Assembly (NCBI GenBank): GCA_036852015.1
Contig: JAANDG010000078.1
Location: 124,001-188,000, forward strand
Direction of reading: 5' to 3'
DNA from: Pelodera strongyloides
Taxonomy: Eukaryota; Nematoda; Chromadorea; Rhabditida; Rhabditidae
Length of the DNA: 64,000 nt
Positions 35,401 to 45,009 of the stretch are shown here, piece after piece. Position 1 is the stretch's first letter; every line of letters starts with the position of its first letter. Below the pieces are notes generated by a model. It did no database searches. It saw only the letters and a program-made list of their open reading frames with translations, and was not told where the DNA came from. The translations under genes and the position numbers were made by a program.

Positions 35401-38400
35401 TTTTATTCGATGATACTCTCGTCTTCTTGCTCAGGTTTATACTCTTACATATAAATGTGACTGAAACAAGTAGTTTCTTAGATTAAAGCGAAATACCTAT
35501 CGGTTTTTGAGACACATCGTCGTCCACTGAATTCTTAACTGTTTATGCTAAGTTGCTCGAATGTAGCTCGATTTTTTTTATTCTAATTTATGTTCATTTG
35601 CATAAGCTGCATAGTCATGCTGGTCTACTCGATGTGTTTCCAAAACCGGCCGGTATTTCGCTTTAAGCTTATTGATAATCGATCACTCATTTATCAACGT
35701 TTCAGTTTGTTCATCAACATGTGCGTTGACACATTCGGCCCTAAATACAACGCAGATTTTATTACCGAATCTGTCCGAAAGACGAATGTTCACTATGGAG
35801 GAGCACATAAATACACGGTGAGCAATCATACGTCATTTAGAGCTCAATGAACGAGCTAATAGTTTCCCTTGGTGCATTTTCTCATACATGTTCAGGCACA
35901 TTACTATCGGCGAGCCCGATAATATATGTATGTTACACTAAAGTGTACACTAACGTCTCCAATGAGCCTATGCCTATGATTGTGATAATTACAATCCTAA
36001 TTTAGGCGACCAATGTAGTCATGCCCAATGGTGATGTGGATCCGTGGCACGCGCTTGGAAAACTGACGTCTGATGATTACTCACAAGTTGCTGTGCTAAT
36101 TCACGGTTAGTTTATAAAGAAGCCCAACAGACAAGTATAGTAGTGAGTTGTATCAATGCTACTTACAATAAGGACGGGTGTATTTTCCCGGGAATGAATC
36201 CGGACAGGGCACCAGCACCACTATACATTCCGGTTATTCTCCACATTCCGGGAGTCCGGGATTCTTCTACTAGCTCGCTAATACGAATAACTAATATGTA
36301 ATGTACTCAAGAAAATCCTTGCAGAGAGTGCTCACTGTGGGGATATGTATCCCGTATCAAACAAGACCGCCGACAAGTACAGACTGGTATGTTATACACA
36401 CTATTTTTGATATTTATATTACTAGGACTAGGTACATTTCATCTTTTCGTTCGGGGACATATTAAACATACTTAGAGGCAATATAAAGAGACGAACATAT
36501 AAAGAGGCAATAGAATAAAGAAAGCAGCAAAACAAATAAGGCCTAAATAAATCTGTAGGTCCACGCGTTGGCCGCTCGGCACTTGGACCTCTGGATTAAC
36601 GGACCACCAAACCCGATTACTCACTGTAAGTTTACTTATGCAAATTAATTAATGAGGCTGAGACATCGATTCACATGCATTATTTAAAGCGAAATTCCGG
36701 CCGGTGTTTGAAACGCACCTCAGCATTCCTATGCATTTATGCAGCTTGGGGTCTAATTGGGGTCCAATTTTTATTCAAATTTTTGTTAATTTGCATATGC
36801 TGCATACGAAAGCAGGTGCACGCAATGAGTTGCAAAAACCGGCCGGTATTTCGCTTTAATGCTCACAACGTATTAATGACCATTTCAAATGATTGTCATG
36901 ATGAATAAAAGACGGTTCCATTCACCACACCTCGTTAGCATTTCGTATACAATGCGTGATTAAATGCTTAAATTTATTTATTTATTAATTGACACCACAA
37001 GGTGTGCATCACAATGAAATGATGAAAAAAGAGTAGTATATAACTCGTCGGGTTGTCGTCGATTAGCGAACAGATTATAAGATAATAACACAATGGAAAG
37101 CCATTATGCATTATGCTTGGCTTTTTTTGAACACTTACTATATTTTAGTGAATCAGACAACAATTACTCTTGCCGAAGAGCAGAAAATGGACAAGTTGTT
37201 CCCACGGAACGAGAAGAAATTCACACCGACGATTGTCGATCTGGGACAGGTTATCAGCCCAGTAAGTACAAATGAACAGTTTTTCTTATATACATAGATA
37301 TTTTTTGTGGAACGACAACTATACTACCTGAGACCAGCAATTAATCAGTACACCTGTGGCCGTATGCACGAACAGCGGGAGCCGCCCCGGTTGGGAGAAT
37401 TTGTCTCTGTGTGTCTCCGATTTGTGTGATCCCTCTCCTTTTCTCACCTCCCACTGGGAGGCTGGGAGCATATTCCCGGCGCTCGTGCATACAGTTATGC
37501 AAATTTTCATATAACGCACCGCAACTGAGAATTAGAAGTTTGTAGCTTGACGAATGTAATGCACTCCTCCTTACTTCGTGACTACCATATAAATATTCGC
37601 TTGTTTGTAAAGTTCTTTGCATTTTTTAGGAGCCCGAGCAACCCAAGAGACGTCTGCCGTTTGCACGTCCTGTTCCAGTGGCTCCGGAAATGGTAGGAAT
37701 AATAAATGTTTTAGAAATTTAAAGCGGTATAACAGTCAGTTTTTGAATATGGTTTTGGATCAGGATAGCTGTACTTCTACCGATAGCTGTAAGCTGTAAG
37801 ATTTACATATCTTGGTGTCTCGGTCTGCTCAAAAGGAGCTACATTGTTGGGTGGGGATATTCTTTGTAAACGATATCGTCGGAAAATTAAAACAAAATAT
37901 CGGCCGGTTTTCGAAAGCATCGTGGACAACTAAATTCGTGCTTCTTTATGCTAAATTTTCAAAAACCGGTTGGCATTTCGCTTTAAGAATTGACTTTTTT
38001 CCAGGACCTGTCTACTGCCGATCTCACTGGATACAGCGCATTCACTTTTACGCAACCACTGTGTCATTTCAACAACGACATTGCCAACACATTCCAACAG
38101 GTTTGACAACTTATTATGTTGTGCTATTATGTTTTATTATGAAACATTGCTGTTTCTAGTCACGAACTGAATTCTGTACAAGCAAATGAAAAGAAAATTT
38201 TTTGGCAATGCACAGCGTAACGCACAAACATTGGGCAAACTTTGACAATATATACGTATATAATATGTCCTAAGTAATTTCAGCGTTTCTGGAAGAATAC
38301 CAAATACGCGACGCCCGGAGGACCAAATTTCTTCATGATTGGAGGCGAGGGACCAGAGAACCCAGAGAAATGGATTCTCAATGAAAATATCACTTATATC

Positions 38401-41400
38401 ACGTATGCGAAGAAGTACGGAGCCACCTTGTACTTGATGGAACATCGATGCTATGGAGACAGTCATGATCTTTAGTGAGTTGATTGTTGTTTATTATTTG
38501 ATGCTAGCGTAACGCACCACCAAACAAACAAACAAACTATTGTATTGCTTTTCATACTAAGGCGCCACTTTGGTAGCTTCAGTTCACAATAACCAATATA
38601 TATCAATGGCCAGAAAGAGAACTAAGTGAAGACACTGACAGGGTTCGTTTCAGGCTCACCGGTGTACAGGTACAGGCACAGGCCTATCTTGAGATGTCTT
38701 GATGATAGTTCTAATGTAATGTTAACCATGTTATACATAATAATATTACTTCAGCGATCCAACGAACAAGACGGTCGACTACGAGATGTTATTCTGTAAT
38801 TCCTGGCAGTCACTTTATGACGTAAAACTTTTCATCGAAACAATCAATTATCGTGATCAACTAGCGGGAAAGAAGGCTCCTTGGATCACGTTTGGAGGAT
38901 CTTACTCCGGTAAACTCTTTCATGCAAATGCTTTCTTTTCTTTATCATACTTTCTTTCTTTCTTTATCATCATGCCATTACGCGTGCCCGTTTCTTGGCC
39001 TCTTTCTCAGGTAAAAGAATCAGAATGATGTAATAAATTATTGTTATTATAATTGCAAACAATTCTTCTCGTTTAGGTGCTCTCGCCCTCTGGTCCCGCC
39101 AGTTCTTCCCAGACCTAATCCTCGGAGCTGTCGGAAGTTCTGGACCCGTGGAGCCCAAGGCTGACTTCTTCGGTGCGTTTACCAATAAAGAAAAGGAAAT
39201 CCATAATAATACAGAATATATTTAAAGAAATAGGAAGATACAAAGTGCCCATACTTCGTATGGGTCCCGGTTCCGACCCCAGTCGCATACGAGGAATTTT
39301 ACCAAGGTGTGGTCTCGTCAGTGCGACAGCCATAGCTTCGGAGATTATAAAAACAAGAAGCAAGAGAGATAAAGTTGGAAGTGCACGGCAGCATCATATG
39401 AGTTGCGCCAGTGTTATTTAAAATGTGAAGAATTAAAAAAATTATGTTTCTTGAAAACCAATGGTCATTTTTTCAAATAAAAATACCATTACTTTGTATT
39501 TAGAATACCTGGAAGTGACCGAGAGGTCTCTGAGTTCCTACAGCAATGATTGTGCTCAAAATGTAAAGGTGAGGGAAAATTCGAGAAAAGTGTTGCGACT
39601 TTGATTTTCCTGCTTTTTAATAGTTTGTGGTTTATATGGTTGATGGCCTGAAGACGTCGAGCAATTTGTCATCTGGAACTCGTCGCATAATGCTCAAGAA
39701 CTCTGCGGAACAAGTCATAAGCTTTGAACTCTGTATTGAACATCCTTGAATAAAGGAGCCCGCTCTTGTAGTGTAAACGATTTATTTATTTATTTATTTC
39801 TGAATCTGGACACTTAGGCTTCTGGCACATGTGAAAAGCCTAGATCGAGACAATTTTAGACAGCTTTCGCCGAAATGCAACATATGAGCTTGAGCGGAGA
39901 AGGAAGAAAGAATCTATCCGACTTATTCCAGTCGGTGTATTTTGTTATTATACATATGATAGCTGTATTCCTTATAATAAGCTATAACACATCTGGGTAC
40001 GTATACCAAAAATCATGTACACAACTACAGAAACACAGGAAAGTGAAAACCCAGATTTCGGTGTTTTTGGTTCCCCATGACAGTCCTTCGATCGTCCGAT
40101 GAATAATTGAGTTCCAGTTATCCACGATGTGTTTCAAAACCTGCCGGTATTTCGCTTAAATAATTGTTGAATAAGTAAGAATTCTTTCAGACTTACACCT
40201 GCTTGGGATGAAAAGAGCAAAGTTTCTGCAATTGATCTGCAGTTCTTCTTCTCAAATATCTACTCGGCATTTCAGGGCGCAGTCCAGTACTCTGGAGATA
40301 ACACTGTGGTTCGTAATTTATGGGGATTGGGATGTTATGGCAATGTTCATCGTAAATGGGGTACCAGAGTGTGTTTGCGCTTGGCACTTACAATTTACAA
40401 TGTACAAGAGGTTGTAGCTTGTGAATGCTGCACCGTGAACGATCCCACGATCATACACCCTTTTACAAATGAATCTATTTTTAGAAATTTGCATTTCTCC
40501 AAAGAAAATTTTTTTCTTCACCCAGAGGCCATATTCACCACTCCGCTTCCCTCGGGGAAATATTCCCTGGGGACAGAAAATAGCATTCTAATGTGAGACA
40601 CGCAGAGAAAAAGACGGGGAGTTCCCCATAGGGAATTGAGTGGTGAATTTGGCCTCAGGGATAAGATTTCATGGAGTGTGGGGAAAATCTCAAGAGAAAA
40701 AGTGGATAATATGTTTTGCAGAACTATGCTTCTGGATACGGTATTCCTGAAGCCTGTTCTATAATGTTGAACACGAGCAATACACCTCTGGAGAACGTGG
40801 CGCTCGTCAACATTTATATGACAGAAATGTACGGAGAGTTCACCGGAACCGACAATAGTTACTCGGATCTAGTCACGTATTTGCGAGATCGACGTAAGTA
40901 TTTGCAAGATCGACGTAAGATCGACGTTTGCAAGATCGACGTAATTCAGTATGACACTTCACAACAAGAAAACATCCCACATCATAACATCTAATTCCGG
41001 CTTCGAGCACCCCTCCATTTATTCAATGTTAATTTCATAAGCTCTATTTTAGTTCACGGGACCGCCGACCGAACCTGGACATACCAGACTTGTACTGAAT
41101 TCGGATACTTCCAGTCGACCGACTATGGATACGGTATCTTCGGATCGCCTACACCGGTCAAGTGCGTTCTAATTAGTGCTTATCTGAATACCGTAGTCCT
41201 ACTTTGTTGGTGGTGGTACGGTTCTTATTGTTCTCCTCTCATTTTTGAATAAAAAATGATACACATAGGCATACGGGAACAGAAGTATGCTATGCAGTAC
41301 TGTGAATGCAAATCTATTTGGAAAACAGCGCAAATCTGTGTATTCTAGAACAAATAGAAAATATGTATAAAAAGCTGAATAAGCAGGAATGTTTCGTGAT

Positions 41401-42895
41401 TTTCTTCATAAAATGAGTCTCTTCTTTCAGTTTATTCCTTCAAATGTGCGCCGATATCTTCTCGAATAACGATGACGGTAACTGGTGGTACGGTAACGAT
41501 TACGGAATAGATTATTCTACTGATGCAATTGTCAAGGCAATTAACACCAAACTGAACTTCTACGGAGGACAGTGGAACTACTTTGTGAGTTTCATATGCA
41601 AAGTAATCGATAGTGTGTGAATACAACCGGCATCTGAGTTCGCAAAGAAACCATCTCTTATTTTTTTTATTGCGAGTTAGTGACTAGGGACCTACGGAAG
41701 GAATCGTAAAAATTATATTCCGGTATTCAGGGTAGCAATGTGGTTGCGCCACACGGAACCCTCGATCCGTGGCACGTTCTCGCAATTCAACACCATCCAG
41801 ATTCAACAGTTCATGTAATCAAGATCAACGGTGGGTATACAATACTTAGTGATCCTATTTTTTTCATTTGTCCTCAATTTCCTGATATCGGGCTAGAGCT
41901 TAAAAACAAAACGTTGTGTGGAATTGTGTTATAAGTACCTGTTATTAGCAAAGCTCTCGCACGCGCAAAGCAAGAAGAAAGTGCGCAAACTTTTCCCATT
42001 TGCCTCGCCATTTCTATATACTTTTTTTAAACAAACTACTTCCTTCCAGGAACTGCTCATTGTGCTGACATGTATCCTGCCCGGCCCGAAGATCCACCGG
42101 CATTGACCGTATGCTAATTTCTTACGTTGTTATTTCTAATTGCCTCCTTTTTGCATGGATACCCGTATGAGGTGAAAACCAAAATTAACAAACGCATATT
42201 TCAGGCTGCCAGGCAACAAATTTCTGACATTATCGGATTCTGGCTGGGACAAGGTAGTATATTATTATATTAAAATTTTTTGCAATGAATTAGATTTTCT
42301 GATTATTATGCAAAATGTTGTCTCAATACTGCACTTAGCGGGTACACACTGCATGGCTATGGATACATATATCTTTCCTAAATTTATTTACGCCTCGTTC
42401 AGATTATCAAAATAGCAAGCGAACAGGTACATTAGATGGATAAGTACTTATTTGTTTACAACTTTTTTTTAAAGTTCCGGCGCCGCCAACCACACCGCCA
42501 CCAACTGGTACCCCACCGGTGGTAACTGGCACAGGCACAGGCACGCCCGGTACACCGCCTGCTAAAGACTCAACCGCATCGACAGCGAAGGGCGATCCTA
42601 CCGATACTAAAGCAGGTAAGATAATAAACTTTTTTTCCGGAAAGTGAAAAAAAAACTCAAGAAATGGTCAGAAACGAAAAGAGTATCCGAGATTAAGTAT
42701 ACCGCATATGTATACTAAATAACTTTAGTTCAGAAAAAAATCAAGACTATGGTAGGCACTAGGCACTGTAAACATTAAAAAAATATAAAAAAACATGTGA
42801 TAGTATTGGTATTGGTATTTATTTCCCCATTTTCAGCCTCAACGTCTTCAATGATCGCATGCGTCCTTGTGGCAATGTTGGCCATGCTCCACTAA
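22510..42895 (+). CDS. Two-domain serine carboxypeptidase S28 (PRCP-like), 34 exons
   Basis: Exons: 22510-22548, 22684-22764, 23129-23224, 23529-23657, 24676-24746, 31362-31498, 31905-32000, 32543-32640, 32890-32948, 34164-34275, 34668-34790, 35022-35088, 35276-35375, 35706-35817, 36006-36105, 36325-36386, 36559-36625, 37149-37261, 37630-37692, 38005-38100, 38284-38474, 38755-38909, 39077-39172, 39504-39568, 39860-39930, 40191-40305, 40722-40893, 41053-41161, 41431-41584, 41731-41830, 42050-42108, 42205-42253, 42475-42615, 42837-42895. All phases agree; 1118 aa. Residues 1-20 form a signal peptide (MRILSLALGCILL). Domain 1 (about 60-530) has GGSYSG with Ser182, Asp452 (DVDPWH) and His477 (SAHCGDMYP). 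Domain 2 (about 576-1050) has Ser720, Asp995 (LDPWH) and His1020. A Thr/Pro/Gly stalk (1053-1099) precedes a hydrophobic C-terminus (IACVLVAMLAMLH), a likely GPI signal. The family cleaves after proline near the C-terminus; extracellular action is inferred. It resembles nematode pcp genes. An acceptor lies one base before the ATG. AATAAA is at 43167. Confidence 0.93.
25049..25245. mobile_element. MITE-like palindrome, family A
   Basis: TTTAAAGCGAAATACCAGCC and GGCCTGTACTTCGCTTTAAG ends; the core has ATGCTCATTTGCATATGAGG. It lies in the long S28 intron 5. Confidence 0.85.
26386..26566. mobile_element. MITE-like palindrome, family A
   Basis: AAGCGAAATGCCGGCCGG and CCGGCCGGAATTTCGCTTTAA ends. 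The core carries GCAGCTTATGCAAATGGACA. S28 intron 5. Confidence 0.9.
26683..27034. mobile_element. Foldback MITE, family C-like copy 2
   Basis: TTAAAGGGATCAGCTCACC and GGTGAGCTGATCCCTTTAAA ends, with long paired arms (ATAAGGGATAATAAAAATTTG, TTTTGGACCGATCAATC). Internal sequence differs from the 18293 and 47051 copies, so it is a separate subfamily. It lies in S28 intron 5, 36 bp beyond the stop of the nested gene. Confidence 0.9.
27070..28652 (-). CDS. Nested small secreted protein with splice-donor minisatellite
   Basis: It is read on the minus strand inside S28 intron 5. Exon 1 is 28652-28490. Exon 2 starts at 28117 and ends at one of several donors; the first is at 27981. Exon 3 is 27270-27070 (acceptor TTTAAG, weak). 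Phases agree, giving 166 aa with the shortest exon 2 and ten more per minisatellite unit retained. Residues 1-18 (MNTLIVLLHCVPLVLLTP) form a signal peptide. The rest is a charged region (FREIVALLCEDQK), a basic segment (FFQGGKKRGHVLKS), a Cys pair (ILCCLK), then YRGLFDAYPELGVLVEF and a Cys-containing basic tail. I do not recognise the family. An acceptor (TTTCAG) lies 11 bp before the ATG, fitting trans-splicing. Exon 3 has good codon usage, but its link to exon 2 rests on phase only. Confidence 0.65.
27721..28020 (-). repeat. 30-bp minisatellite, 10 units, carrying splice donors
   Basis: Ten head-to-tail 30-bp units with few changes. On the minus strand the unit reads GATTAACAAGGTATGTGTCA plus GAGAGGATGC, so each has AAG|GTATGT. 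Seven of ten units keep the GT; the unit at 27811-27840 has AAG|GTAAGT, the best match to consensus. The period is ten codons (C-V-R-E-D-A-I-N-K-V) and the frame stays open through the array. There are no spacers. Confidence 0.9.
28135..28295. mobile_element. MITE-like palindrome, family A
   Basis: TTTAAAGCAAAATACTGGCC and GGCCGGTATTTCGCTTTA ends. It lies in intron 1 of the nested gene, 17 bp from the exon 2 acceptor, so two hosts share it. Confidence 0.85.
29356..29700. repeat. Tandem duplication, 170-bp unit x 2
   Basis: AGATGTCCTCTTAAAAATG starts at 29356 and again at 29526. The copies stay almost identical through GTTCGAAGACTCGGTTGAAG and TATATATA, then diverge. There is no coding signal. 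Confidence 0.85.
31600..31797 (-). mobile_element. tRNA-headed SINE-like element, second family
   Basis: On the minus strand the head (31797 down to about 31720) reads GCGGTAGCGTAGTGGTTAAC then GGGTTCGATTCCCGC, clear A- and B-box matches for RNA polymerase III. The anticodon loop would lack the usual U33, and the acceptor stem pairs only with several G-U pairs. About 120 bp of unrelated sequence follows. A decayed tRNA gene is the alternative. It lies in S28 intron 6. Confidence 0.65.
32085..32251. mobile_element. MITE-like palindrome, family A
   Basis: TTAAAGCGAAATATTGGCCGG and CCGGCCGGTATTTCGCTTTAA ends; S28 intron 7. Confidence 0.9.
32352..32411. repeat. AT microsatellite
   Basis: An uninterrupted AT run, broken once by TT, in S28 intron 7. 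Confidence 0.95.
33870..34118 (-). mobile_element. Full-length tRNA-derived SINE
   Basis: Read on the minus strand it starts GGGAGCCGGGTGGTCCAGTG, with an A-box-like GTGGTCCAGTGATAGCG and a B-box-like CGAGTTCCATTCCGG about 35 bp on. A body follows (CACCCGGCGAGGGAATCATG, CGCAGACGTC, CTCTGCGGAACATGTC) and a 3' end TGAATAAAGGTGCACGCTC with GAAGCGTAAAAC. Headless copies occur at 19076, 39645, 50950 and 58975. It lies in S28 intron 9, 45 bp before exon 10. Confidence 0.75.
34440..34612. mobile_element. Decayed family-A element
   Basis: AAATTTTTCAAACG...GGACAACTGCATTC...TATGCAAATTAATA...CGTTTCAAAACCGGC...TCTTTAAAG keeps the order of family-A motifs but both ends have lost the CCGGCCGG block. S28 intron 10. 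Confidence 0.6.
35483..35666. mobile_element. MITE-like palindrome, family A
   Basis: TTAAAGCGAAATACCTATCGG and CCGGCCGGTATTTCGCTTTAA ends; 39 bp before S28 exon 14. Confidence 0.9.
36683..36859. mobile_element. MITE-like palindrome, family A
   Basis: TTTAAAGCGAAATTCCGGCC and GGCCGGTATTTCGCTTTAA ends. The core has TTAATTTGCATATGCTGCAT. S28 intron 17. Confidence 0.9.
36970..37096. repeat. Dispersed repeat, copy 2 (ACCACAAGGTGTGCATCAC)
   Basis: Matches 16225-16366 almost base for base (TTTATTTATTTATTAATTGACACC to CACAATGG). S28 intron 17. Confidence 0.8.
37358..37497. mobile_element. Inverted-repeat element, single copy
   Basis: GCCGTATGCACGAACAGCGGG at the left is answered imperfectly by CCCGGCGCTCGTGCATACAGT. 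Inner parts (GAGAATTTGTCTC, CTCCCACTGGGAGG) also fold. S28 intron 18. Confidence 0.7.
37878..37986. mobile_element. Short family-A element
   Basis: AAAATATCGGCCGGTTTTCG and AAAACCGGTTGGCATTTCGC ends, only about 110 bp. It ends 18 bp before S28 exon 20. Confidence 0.85.
39645..39780 (+). mobile_element. SINE fragment, headless copy
   Basis: TGAAGACGTCGAGCAATTTG, CTCTGCGGAACAAGTCATAA and TTGAATAAAGGAGC match the SINE body. S28 intron 24. Confidence 0.8.
40117..40160. mobile_element. Family-A right-end fragment
   Basis: ATCCACGATGTGTTTCAAAACC then TGCCGGTATTTCGCTTAAA is the right arm only. S28 exon 26 starts 30 bp on. Confidence 0.75.
40525..40660. mobile_element. MITE-like inverted repeat, family E copy 3
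   Basis: GAGGCCATATTCACCACTCC at the left and GAGTGGTGAATTTGGCCTCA at the right, with the CCCTGGGGACAGAAAAT core. This is the most intact of the three copies. S28 intron 26. Confidence 0.85.
40884..40945 (+). repeat. Duplicated splice donor at S28 exon 27
   Basis: GATCGAC|GTAAG occurs at 40893/40894 and again 21 bp on at 40914/40915, followed by two more GATCGAC|GT copies. Use of the second donor would add seven residues (RKYLQDR) in frame. The first has the better context (GTAAGT). Confidence 0.7.
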
Positions 42896-43340
42896 TAATT
42901 GTTTTCCCAAAATAGAATATTACTAATCTAAGGAATCTATTTAATTTATAAACAAGTACTAGTGTAATGTACTACTAAAAATAACATACTTTTTGAGTGC
43001 TTTAATTTTGGTCATCAACCCACTATTTATATACATACATTATTCTAGCGACTAAACAACTAAACTGTCTTGCATATACTATATTGAAGTGCATTTCCCC
43101 CTTGCTCAATCCTGTCTTATGCCTTTTTTGCCTTTATTAGGAAACATTGTTGCTTGCATCATATATAATAAAGATTTATATCCTATGTTCTTTTATACTT
43201 TCAAAAAAAAAATAAAAAAATAAAAAGGTAACTAGTTGACTCAGGAGCTGGAAACCAAGACGTGGGGTTTTGCTCATACGTCATACTCGATAATCATATG
43301 ATAAGTGCTATGTTTAGTCATAGCCATGTTCATTAGCACC

Positions 43341-43468
43341 ATTAGTGCCATTAGCATGTAGTGATCCGTGTGCCATTCGCATGTAGTGATCCGTGTGCCA
43401 TTCGCATGTAGTGATCCGTGTGCCATTAGCATGTAGTGATCCGTGTGCCATTCGCATGTAGTGATCCG
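43341..43468. repeat. 25-bp minisatellite, about 5 units
   Basis: GTGTGCCATTCGCATGTAGT-GATCC repeats at exactly 25 bp with one alternating base (TTCGC or TTAGC). It is 170 bp past the S28 poly(A) signal. Confidence 0.95.
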
Positions 43469-44730
43469 TAAGTGTCGGTACTGCCCCTAACACAGTCACA
43501 ACAAATCACAGGGCACTGCACTCAACCTGTTTTTACACATATATTTCCATTTTTTTCTTTTTGCATTTATTGAGGCTATGCTATGGGAGGTGTTTGTGAA
43601 GTAAACTATGCTACTAGGCTAACTAACTCTTATGTGGGCGGCCTATGGCCTATCAGAAAACAACCCTCATGGGACTGTTCATATTAACAGCGAAAAAAAA
43701 AATCAGTAGCTTCCCTAAGTCCCTAAGCGACGATGGAGAACATAAATTGTTTTATTATGCAAGATTCTCTTTGTTCACAATAGTTTACGAGAATTAAGTC
43801 TTAAATTTTTGTCATTTTATCGAAAGATTATGGTGTTAGCGTCCAATAAACATGCCTTATGAAGCACAAGCTTTTAATTTGAAGGAATAAATCCATATAA
43901 TATAAAGCTTTGAATTATATCAAAGTTCTTTATCGTATTAGACCGCCCATTTCAATGGCGGGCATGCAAATGTATGCTTGTATAGAAAATGTTTTGTAAA
44001 GTTGCATGTTTAGCTTTGAAATCTATACAGCATACGATAGAATATTTTATTTGACTTTTTGTTCTTTAGATCAATTAATTCCTTGAAACTAAAATAACAT
44101 TTTTTGGAAGATCAAACCATCATGTTTTGTTAAAAGGAACGAAATACTGGGTGTATTTTCGTGAGCCTCCTCTTCACAGTTTGCCATTCGGCTTCTGAAG
44201 TTTTTTTCGGGTTGTGCTTCTGCATATACCTATGGTATGGCTTGTGCTTATCATATACATATGGATATCTGTAGAAAACTTCCCATCGCAACCATGTGAC
44301 TTTCCATTTTTGCTAAATTAGAAACCTAAAGTTCCTATAAAAATTTTCACCGGTTGATTATTTTTCCTAGTCCTCTACTGTAAGAACAAATACAGTTCTA
44401 ATTCAACATTGTGTACGTATAGATTTTCCTTCTGATTCGAATCTTTTGGGGCACCATAAAAGCTCGAATTTTCATGTGATTGGTGTGAATCTTCGAAAAA
44501 AAAATTCTTTGAGTAGACTGAAGCAGAAGCACGGGCTAATGAAGAATTTATTTCGAGGATGTCCATTCTATAACCTTACATTTAGTAGCGTTCCTCCTTC
44601 TCCGCCCAAAAGTGGTCCCTTTTAGTTATTCGCTCCGTCTACGCCATCTGAATACATAATTATGTGGTGGTAATGCACGGGAGAAACAGCTCCGATCTAT
44701 TACTTTAGTTCGAAATTTCCCCCTTTTTTC

Positions 44731-44910
44731 TTTAAAGCGAAACCCGGCCGGTTTTTGAAACGCATCGTGGACAACTGAATTCTTACGTATTTATGCTAAG
44801 TGCTCGAATTTAGCTCGATTTTTTATTCTAATTTATGTTCGTTTGCATAAGCTGCATAAGAATGCTTGTGTACTCGATGTGTTTCAAAAAATACCGATAT
44901 TTCGCTTTAA
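44731..44910. mobile_element. MITE-like palindrome, family A
   Basis: TTTAAAGCGAAACCCGGCC and ATACCGATATTTCGCTTTAA ends; the right GGCCGG block is lost. It lies 100 bp before the LDLa gene start. Confidence 0.9.
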
Positions 44911-45009
44911 ATTTCCCACTCTTTTTTTCATACGCCTACTAAGAATTTATAATGTTGTTATGTGGATAGATACTTTTTTTCTCGCTTATTGTGCATTTTT
45001 TTTCAGTGG

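Larger units (their letters stand above)
42896..45009. other. Intergenic stretch between S28 and LDLa genes
   Basis: It holds the S28 3' UTR with AATAAA at 43167, a 25-bp minisatellite (43341-43468) and a family-A element (44731-44910). No other exon or RNA gene is visible. Confidence 0.6.

Noticed and set aside
43314..43499. Minus-strand ORF with HYMRMAHGSLHANG repeats
   Set aside because: It is the translation of the 25-bp minisatellite and has no gene context.
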